This document shows positions 48,131 through 52,329 of a stretch of DNA of 52,329 nucleotides, in pieces. Under the pieces are notes generated by a model. The model was not told where the DNA came from and made no database searches. It saw nothing but the letters and a program-made list of their open reading frames with translations. Each line of letters begins with the position of its first letter. Within the stretch, counting starts at the first letter, position 1. A program made the translations under genes and the position numbers. Source of the DNA: a virus; IMG/VR virus record IMGVR_UViG_3300050821_003564, positions 1 to 52,329 of that record, one strand, 5' to 3'.

Positions 48131-48603
48131 TGGCTAAGACAGAATATGTATTTTTGAAAGGCAGATCAAAGTGGTGCAAGGTATCTTCTCCTGATCCATG
48201 GGGTTTCTGGAAGACTTCGTTATACCTAACCCCTGAAAGCCTCGAGAAATTTAAATCATTGGGTGTCAAGAACCATCTTCACAAAGACGACGATGGATAT
48301 TTCATTATTTGTAAGAGACCTCAATCAAAGATGATCAAAGGCAAGGTTGTGGGCTTAGCTCCACCCATTGTCATAAACATAGATGGATTGGAGATGCACG
48401 ATGTTGTCATTGGAAATGGTTCAGATATCACAGTCAAGTTGGAATACTACGGATGGACGTTCGGAGGAAATCCTGGAAAGTCCGTTCGTTTGCATACTAT
48501 CCGCATTGATAATTTAGTACCTTACGAAGCTCGCATCGAGGATATGGAAGCCTACGATGCTGAGGAAATAGGCAGGGTTGGTAGTTCTGGAGACCTCTTC
48601 TAG
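48130..48603 (+). CDS. single-stranded DNA-binding protein, T7 gp2.5-like, 157 aa
   Basis: The ATG overlaps the polymerase stop (TAATGG). The body shows strands typical of a gp2.5 OB fold (SDITVKLEYYGWTFGG and GKSVRLHTIRIDNLVPYE), and the C-terminus is acidic and ends in Phe (GSSGDLF), the tail that contacts polymerase and helicase in this family. T7 gp2.5 is 232 aa, so this is a reduced version. Identification by pattern and position. Confidence 0.7.
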   Translation: MAKTEYVFLKGRSKWCKVSSPDPWGFWKTSLYLTPESLEKFKSLGVKNHLHKDDDGYFIICKRPQSKMIKGKVVGLAPPIVINIDGLEMHDVVIGNGSDITVKLEYYGWTFGGNPGKSVRLHTIRIDNLVPYEARIEDMEAYDAEEIGRVGSSGDLF

Positions 48604-48635
48604 GTGCGGAGGTCTTCCAGTAGTTTGAGCACCTA
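48601..48635 (+). promoter_or_regulatory. hairpin downstream of the SSB gene
   Basis: TAGGTGC and GCACCTA form a 7-bp stem enclosing a smaller GGA/TCC stem. It follows the SSB stop (which is inside its first bases) and precedes the first paralog of the tandem array; no U-tract is present. Confidence 0.5.
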
Positions 48636-48652
48636 CAAACAAAGAGAAGAAA

Positions 48653-48889
48653 ATGTCCGAGAAGAAGAAAGAAAAAGAAGACATCAAGAAGACTCAGAAG
48701 TTCCTCGTCAAGGGAATGAGCGGTGGCCTATTCGGTGGCGCCTATCCTGAGTACTTCGAAGATCTTGGCAAGGCTGAGGAATTTGGTCGAGAGACTTCAT
48801 TCGTCTCCGGTCAAGAGACCTTGATCTATCAGGCTGTGTCCGTTGCCACTCCTGAGATTCACAAGTCCACTTCGTTGAACAAGTTGTGA
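48653..48889 (+). CDS. tandem-array paralog 1, 78 aa
   Basis: After a Lys-rich N-terminus (MSEKKKEKEDIKKTQ) the body FLVKGMSGGLFGGAYPEYFE, KAEEFGRETSF and LIYQAVSVATPEI follows the beta-beta-alpha-beta layout shared by the next four genes: a strand, Gly turn, a strand, a helix containing EA/AE, then a Tyr/Phe-rich strand ending in Val and Pro-Glu-Ile. Function unknown. Confidence 0.58.
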   Translation: MSEKKKEKEDIKKTQKFLVKGMSGGLFGGAYPEYFEDLGKAEEFGRETSFVSGQETLIYQAVSVATPEIHKSTSLNKL

Positions 48890-48896
48890 GGATGTC

Positions 48897-49115
48897 ATGA
48901 CGAACAGAGTCAATGCAAAGAGCAAGCACATTTATCAGGTTGAGGCTCTCAGCCGTGAATGGGCATCTGACCGTTTCGAGAAACTCGATGAGGCTCAGAA
49001 GGACGCTCGTGAACGAACCCACAAAGAAGGGCAAGAGTACGGAATCTTCAAGCTGGCATACCAGACCAAGGTTCCAGAGATTGTCCAGAATATCGAAATC
49101 GATCAGGTGATGTAA
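48897..49115 (+). CDS. tandem-array paralog 2, 72 aa
   Basis: The body IYQVEALSREWASDRFEKLD, EAQKDARERTHKEGQEYG and IFKLAYQTKVPEI matches the array pattern, with the same ...KVPEI-like end as paralogs 1 and 3. It is separated by seven bases from the preceding gene and shares one base with the next (TAATG). Confidence 0.6.
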   Translation: MTNRVNAKSKHIYQVEALSREWASDRFEKLDEAQKDARERTHKEGQEYGIFKLAYQTKVPEIVQNIEIDQVM

Positions 49116-49312
49116 TGACGAAGCATTGGAAAGTCTACAACGGTTACAACGGCATGGATGGTACAGACTACACCAGCCTTGCTGATGCACAGGATGCAGC
49201 GAAGATTCTTGCCAACGAGAACAAGAACAATCGCAAGTATCCAACCACCATCCTGGAAGTCGTGGCTTATGTGAAGGTCCCGGTTCCTGAGTTGGAAATC
49301 GTTACGCTTTGA
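49115..49312 (+). CDS. tandem-array paralog 3, 65 aa
   Basis: It encodes MTKHWKVYNGYNGMDGTDYT, SLADAQDAAKILANENKN and TTILEVVAYVKVPVPELE. Same order of strand, loop, helix with DAQDAA, and final strand. A GNRA-capped hairpin follows its stop. Confidence 0.6.
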   Translation: MTKHWKVYNGYNGMDGTDYTSLADAQDAAKILANENKNNRKYPTTILEVVAYVKVPVPELEIVTL

Positions 49313-49341
49313 GAAGGAAGGGGCCGAAAGGCCCCTTCTTC
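49313..49341 (+). terminator. GAAA-capped hairpin, attenuator or terminator inside the array
   Basis: AAGGGGCC pairs with GGCCCCTT around a GAAA tetraloop, with further G-A-A-G/C-T-T-C pairs beyond a bulge, and CTTCTTTC follows. The stem is strong but the U-tract is interrupted; it may reduce transcription of paralogs 4 and 5 and the structured RNA, or be processed. Confidence 0.65.
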
Positions 49342-49356
49342 TTTCGGGAAAAGACA

Positions 49357-49623
49357 ATGGCCAAAAGAAAAGAGAGAAACGTGAGTGGACAGTTCCTGGC
49401 AGTCTATGAAGGTCAGACCATCGGTCCCTTCGTTGGACGCGAGAAGGCAATTACTGAAGTCAAAAAGATCATGCCCGATCCCACCGAGCACTCTGCAGAC
49501 ATTTATCATCGTGTCTGTCAGGTGAAGGTAAAGAATTTGGAGGTAACTGATGAGGCTCAACAGGACGTTCCGAGCAGCTCGCCGGAACTTGGCGAGACTG
49601 ACGGCGAGCGCACCGCGCTCTAA
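49357..49623 (+). CDS. tandem-array paralog 4, 88 aa
   Basis: I start at the ATG at 49357 (MAKRKERNVSGQFLAVYEGQ); upstream in-frame sequence from 49309 is the hairpin. Body: strand GQFLAVYEG, GPFVGREKAITEVKKIM (helix), IYHRVCQVKVKNLEV (strand), then an acidic tail. Same layout as its neighbours. Confidence 0.58.
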   Translation: MAKRKERNVSGQFLAVYEGQTIGPFVGREKAITEVKKIMPDPTEHSADIYHRVCQVKVKNLEVTDEAQQDVPSSSPELGETDGERTAL

Positions 49624-49651
49624 GAGGAAGTTCACCATAACGGAGGACTGA

Positions 49652-49981
49652 ATGGAGAAATCTTGTCGACACGGACTAGGTGATAATAGTCTGGACTTGT
49701 GTCCTTACTATAGACCACACAGCAACGGGTGTCATGATCCTCTTTGTCCCAAGCATAAGGAGCTTACCATGTCTGACTTTCACTATGTTGCAGTAGCCGG
49801 AAATCAGAATACCAGCGGTCAGTGCAAGACTCGTGAAGAAGCGGAGAAGTGGGCTGCAGGTCAGCTGGGGACAAAGCCAACTTTGACAAAAGTTTATATC
49901 TATCGTGTTGTGGCTTGTGTCGAGCGAGAGAATCCGCCAATCACAACGCGAGCCATCTATGACTTGACACCAGTCGATTGA
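49652..49981 (+). CDS. tandem-array paralog 5 with N-terminal Cys/His extension, 109 aa
   Basis: Two in-frame starts are both well supported: ATG 49652 after GGAGGACTGA and ATG 49769 after AAGGAGCTTACC. The long form begins MEKSCRHGLGDNSLDLCPYY and has four Cys and several His (CHDPLCPKH) that could bind zinc. The short form (MSDFHYVAVAGNQNTSGQCK, TREEAEKWAAGQLG, VYIYRVVACVERENPP) is the array domain alone. It ends one base before the structured RNA. Confidence 0.6.
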   Translation: MEKSCRHGLGDNSLDLCPYYRPHSNGCHDPLCPKHKELTMSDFHYVAVAGNQNTSGQCKTREEAEKWAAGQLGTKPTLTKVYIYRVVACVERENPPITTRAIYDLTPVD

Positions 49982-51080
49982 TTTCTGAGGAGCGTCAGTC
50001 CTAACGGACCTACTCTCAGAAAACTACCGCTGGTCCAAACAGCGGCCTGACGGCAGGCAATTAAAGGTGACGCACACGTCACCCTATGTAAGCCTGAAGT
50101 GAGCAGTAGCGTTGGCTATATTCTTGCAGGGTGGTTCCTGCACCGATCAGAGGACAGCCGGAAAAGAACTGGATTCAGGTTAGAGGAAAGCCTGGCCGAC
50201 GGATCGGCAGACACAAACCTTGCTGTCCAGCACAGACAAAGTGCCGAAGCCTCGAACGAAAGCTAGTGGGCGTTAAGCCAGGTGCTTAGCGGCCTTGAGG
50301 GTTCGAATCCCTCCTTGACTGTAGCGAAACATGGGATATCCGTGGTACACGCACTAGCTGGAGTTACATACTCCTGGTTCAAATCCAGGGTATCTCTAGA
50401 AGGTACCGTCTTTACGGGCGAGATAGACATGCGGACTGATCTCCTGGGCTAGATAGACTGGAATGCCCGAGGTGTAAACAAAGGCCTGACGCAGCCCTGG
50501 TATTGTATGTGCGACTTTAGAGCGTAAGCTCACTGCAACGTACCAAAACACATGAGCGACGTGAAGCACCGTCTCATGAGTACCCGCTGCCGGATGTGAA
50601 CATCTGTAAGTGATCGTCTGCACTAGCATACGCTGACTAACCGAAGTAACCTCCCTTTGAAAGGAGAGTAGGACTGTTGGAGCGAGATATTCGATCCTCA
50701 GGAGTCAGTAGGAAATGAAGTGACCCTGACTCAGGGAAACTTATAGACCTGGTAGATAGCTGTCTACTTTCTATCAGGCAACTAGGTGCTCTGCTGTACA
50801 ACATAGCACTGATGTTGGAGGCCACTTAACAGAGGCCGTGGGATATGTCGGGTGTATAAGCTCGCTCTGATGCCCAATGGCTGTTTGAGCAGTCCATGTT
50901 CCTAGTAGCATCGCCTAGGTTCGTTTCCTAGGATATTCTGGACAGAGACGTGTCTGATGCGAAAGAGCACACACGTAAGACTCTTGTTAGGTGAAGCTTA
51001 ACTGTAGACATCCAGTAGGAGAAGAGACCATGCCTCGGAAACCTACAGAACTGCTGGTACCACCTTAAGTGGTACTTGGG
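49982..51080 (+). ncRNA. giant structured noncoding RNA candidate, about 1.1 kb, GOLLD/ROOL-like by form
   Basis: No convincing gene exists here in either direction, while near-perfect hairpins are densely packed: TTTCTGAG/CTCAGAAA (49982-50022), GTCC-TAAC-GGAC (49998-50009), CCGCTG/CAGCGG (50027-50045), GGTGACG/CGTCACC (50066-50083), TGCAGG/CCTGCA (50125-50142), GGACAGC/GCTGTCC (50152-50228), GCCGA-CGGA-TCGGC (50195-50208), GAGC-GTAA-GCTC (50520-50531), CATGAG/CTCATG (50551-50578), GAGTCAG/CTGACTC (50702-50732), ACGTGT/ACACGT (50948-50976) and GTACCAC/GTGGTAC (51057-51075). Three tRNA-like T-arms occur at 50297-50313 (TTCGAAT loop), 50373-50389 (TTCAAAT) and 50915-50931 (TTCGTTT). Orientation follows from the GNRA and T-loops. 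Phage GOLLD and ROOL RNAs share this size and setting; family membership is inference. Confidence 0.65.
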
Positions 51081-51115
51081 ACTGGGGGTTTGACACGCAA
51101 GAAAGAGAGGACAAA

Positions 51116-51436
51116 ATGTCCTGTATGTATAACGCCACCATGCCTTGGTGGATGATGCAGCAACCGATGGGGCCTTCCATGCCAATAAACACAAATCCTG
51201 GTATGGGTCTTGAGTACATGGAAAAGGCAATGGATATCGCCAAGAAGCTCGAGCGCAGAGCGCTGAAGAAAGAGCTTCGTGATGAAGAGAAAAAGAAGAA
51301 GGATAAGAAACCTGATAAGAAATTTAGGGACTTTACTTTCTGGGAAACTTTTGGTATACTAACAATTGGATCTATGATCTTAGGTCCATTCATTGCACAC
51401 ATGCAACTTGCATATTTGGAAAGCTTAGTACGATAA
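51116..51436 (+). CDS. hypothetical membrane protein with basic helix, 106 aa
   Basis: GAGAGGACAAA precedes the ATG. Residues 1-30 are Met/Pro/Trp-rich (MSCMYNATMPWWMMQQPMGP). Residues 35-70 form a strongly charged Lys/Glu/Arg helix. Residues 75-97 (ETFGILTIGSMILGPFIAHM) form one membrane segment. It sits between the large structured RNA and the exonuclease gene. Function unknown. Confidence 0.6.
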   Translation: MSCMYNATMPWWMMQQPMGPSMPINTNPGMGLEYMEKAMDIAKKLERRALKKELRDEEKKKKDKKPDKKFRDFTFWETFGILTIGSMILGPFIAHMQLAYLESLVR

Positions 51437-51471
51437 CAATAGATAGTTTAATACCTGACATCTACGGCCTA

Positions 51472-52275
51472 ATGGAGAAGCCTGATGGATGGTTCACCGA
51501 AGTTCTTGCTGGAACTCTTTCCACTGATATCTCTAGGCGCCTCAGAGCAAGCCTTAACGATGAGCGGAAGGAGAGACCTACCCTCCGTTTGTCTGCAATG
51601 GGTCCGAGATGTCCACGAGCTCTCTGGTATTCCATACACAAACCAGAGCTGGCTGAACCTCTACCTCCGTGGGCTAAAATTAAATTCTCTTATGGCCATA
51701 TACTTGAGTCTCTCACCATAGCATTAGCTAAAGCCTCAGGTCACTTGGTCACAGGAGAGCAAGATGCAGTCTATGTCGACGGCATCACTGGACACAGGGA
51801 TTGTGTCATTGATGGTCACGTGGTTGATGTTAAATCTTGCAGTAGCCGCGCTTTTGACAAACTCAAGCATAAGACTCTCGCTCAAGATGATTCTTTTGGT
51901 TACTTGGATCAACTGGACGGGTATTTGGTGGGATCATTTGATGATCCATTGGTCACGTCTGACGTCGGGTATATTCTAGGAATTGACAAAGTATTAGGAC
52001 ATATGGTATTATATGAGCATAGAGTACGAGAAACTTCCATTAGAGAACGTATTGAACGATACAAAGCTGTGGTTGAAAGACGTGAACCGCCGGCTTGTTT
52101 ATGCGGAACTCAACCTAAAGGAAAGTCAGGAAATATTAGACTCGATGTTAGAGCGTCTTACTCAGCTTACAAACATTGCTGCTTCCCAAAACTTAGAACC
52201 TTTATCTACGCAAGCGGACCGGTCTACCTGACCAAAGTAGTGAGGAAACCAGATGTACCGGAAATTTACGGCTAA
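51472..52275 (+). CDS. PD-(D/E)XK exonuclease (Cas4/RecB-like), 267 aa
   Basis: Residues 40-80 have RLSAMGPRCPRALWYS and YGHILES; the nuclease core is GHRDCVIDGHVVDVKSCS (Asp110, Asp119, Lys121), then FGYLDQLDGYLVG (QhxxY motif). The C-terminal block (GKSGNIRLD, LRTFIYASGPVYLTKVV) is typical of phage exonucleases of this type. The usual CSYC pair of the iron-sulfur version reads ASYS here. It probably processes DNA ends for recombination or host DNA breakdown (the T7 gp6 role). No good ribosome-binding site is visible before the ATG. Confidence 0.85.
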   Translation: MEKPDGWFTEVLAGTLSTDISRRLRASLNDERKERPTLRLSAMGPRCPRALWYSIHKPELAEPLPPWAKIKFSYGHILESLTIALAKASGHLVTGEQDAVYVDGITGHRDCVIDGHVVDVKSCSSRAFDKLKHKTLAQDDSFGYLDQLDGYLVGSFDDPLVTSDVGYILGIDKVLGHMVLYEHRVRETSIRERIERYKAVVERREPPACLCGTQPKGKSGNIRLDVRASYSAYKHCCFPKLRTFIYASGPVYLTKVVRKPDVPEIYG

Positions 52276-52329
52276 TGCTGCCTTCACTGTCGAAGGAGAG
52301 AAATCTCTCGAATGCATGCAAGAACTAAC
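52253..52329 (+). CDS. 5' part of the protein spanning the window ends
   Basis: The ATG at 52253 follows GAGGAAACCAG and begins MYRKFTANAAFTVEGEKSLE. The frame stays open to the last base and continues in phase from base 3 of the window. It overlaps the exonuclease gene by 23 bp. Confidence 0.75.
   Translation, partial: MYRKFTANAAFTVEGEKSLECMQEL
52308..52329. repeat. 22-bp terminal overlap identical to bases 1-22
   Basis: The last 22 bases equal the first 22 bases. Because one gene runs in phase across the join, this is best read as the overlap left by assembling a circular or circularly permuted genome, giving about 52,307 unique bases. Confidence 0.92.

Noticed and set aside
48708-49244. 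178-residue leftward ORF across the paralog array
   Set aside because: Antisense to three coupled genes with ribosome-binding sites; composition is Cys/Ser/Arg-rich and unstructured.
48897-49312. CRISPR-like or transposon repeats in the array of small genes
   Set aside because: Similarity is at the protein layout level; there are no long nucleotide repeats or terminal inverted repeats.
49865-49900. Promoter directly before the giant RNA (TTGACA in the last paralog gene)
   Set aside because: At 17-18 bp spacing no acceptable -10 box is present.
50297-50320. Possible tRNA ending in T-arm GAGGG-TTCGAAT-CCCTC
   Set aside because: No upstream segment pairs with the CTTGACT that follows the T-arm, so no acceptor stem can be formed.
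50333-50397. Possible tRNA (GGGATAT acceptor, T-arm CCTGG-TTCAAAT-CCAGG)
   Set aside because: The unit is only about 65 nt. The best anticodon stem (GGAG/CTCC) shares bases with the T-stem, and position 8 is not T. It lacks a full cloverleaf, so I treat it as a tRNA-like part of the large RNA.
50840-50939. Possible long-variable-arm tRNA (GGGATAT ... ATATTCT)
   Set aside because: Acceptor and T-stem can form, but the middle folds as a 7-bp hairpin (ATGGCTG/CAGTCCAT) without a 5+7+5 anticodon arm. The T-loop TTCGTTT lacks the conserved A.

Overview
The window looks like the complete genome of a short-tailed (podovirus-type, T7-like virion) lytic phage. The last 22 bases (52308-52329) repeat bases 1-22, and one open reading frame runs through the junction, so the sequence closes into a circle of about 52.3 kb. 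Hallmarks read from the sequence are a large terminase, portal, scaffold, major capsid protein, two tail tubular proteins, three internal virion proteins, a GH108-type endolysin and two fibre/spike proteins. The replication set is T7-like: primase-helicase, family A DNA polymerase, gp2.5-like ssDNA-binding protein, endonuclease I and a PD-(D/E)XK exonuclease. I found no phage RNA polymerase, integrase, repressor or DNA ligase. Several near-consensus sigma70 promoters fit transcription by host RNA polymerase. A secreted protein at 45614-46156 resembles proteins I associate with Alphaproteobacteria (Rhizobiales), so such a host is plausible but unproven.

Layout. (1) Rightward replication/early-middle arm: 37.1 kb to the window end, continuing across the junction to 3432, and ending at a strong bidirectional terminator (3574-3610). 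(2) Leftward structural arm: 33.28 kb down to 3634. It is a nearly gapless chain of translationally coupled genes. In transcription order these are: tiny coupled genes, virion decoration and beta-helix proteins, a DWPNP-repeat protein, terminase, portal, scaffold, capsid, fibres, lysis genes, tail tube, and internal (ejection) proteins. (3) A switch region near 33.3 kb, where two TTGACA-17-TATNNT promoters of opposite direction physically overlap around an inverted repeat. (4) A self-contained leftward cassette (34406-36438) with its own promoter and terminator, set between two repeat-rich intergenic regions.

The most unusual part is 48.6-51.1 kb. Five tandem small genes encode look-alike beta-beta-alpha-beta proteins. 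They are followed by about 1.1 kb with no convincing gene but more than fifteen near-perfect hairpins, GNRA-type loops and three tRNA-like T-arms. This reads as a giant structured noncoding RNA of the kind known from phages (GOLLD/ROOL-type), though I cannot assign a family without a covariance search. Shorter structured RNA candidates lie at 2703-2780, 3433-3570 and 39455-39600.

Other notable points are: three 12-bp repeats at an exact 32-bp period just upstream of the terminase gene; adjacent proteins resembling a class II glutamine amidotransferase and a gamma-glutamylcyclotransferase whose expected catalytic residues are missing; and a small membrane-protein gene nested inside the linker of a secreted protein gene.
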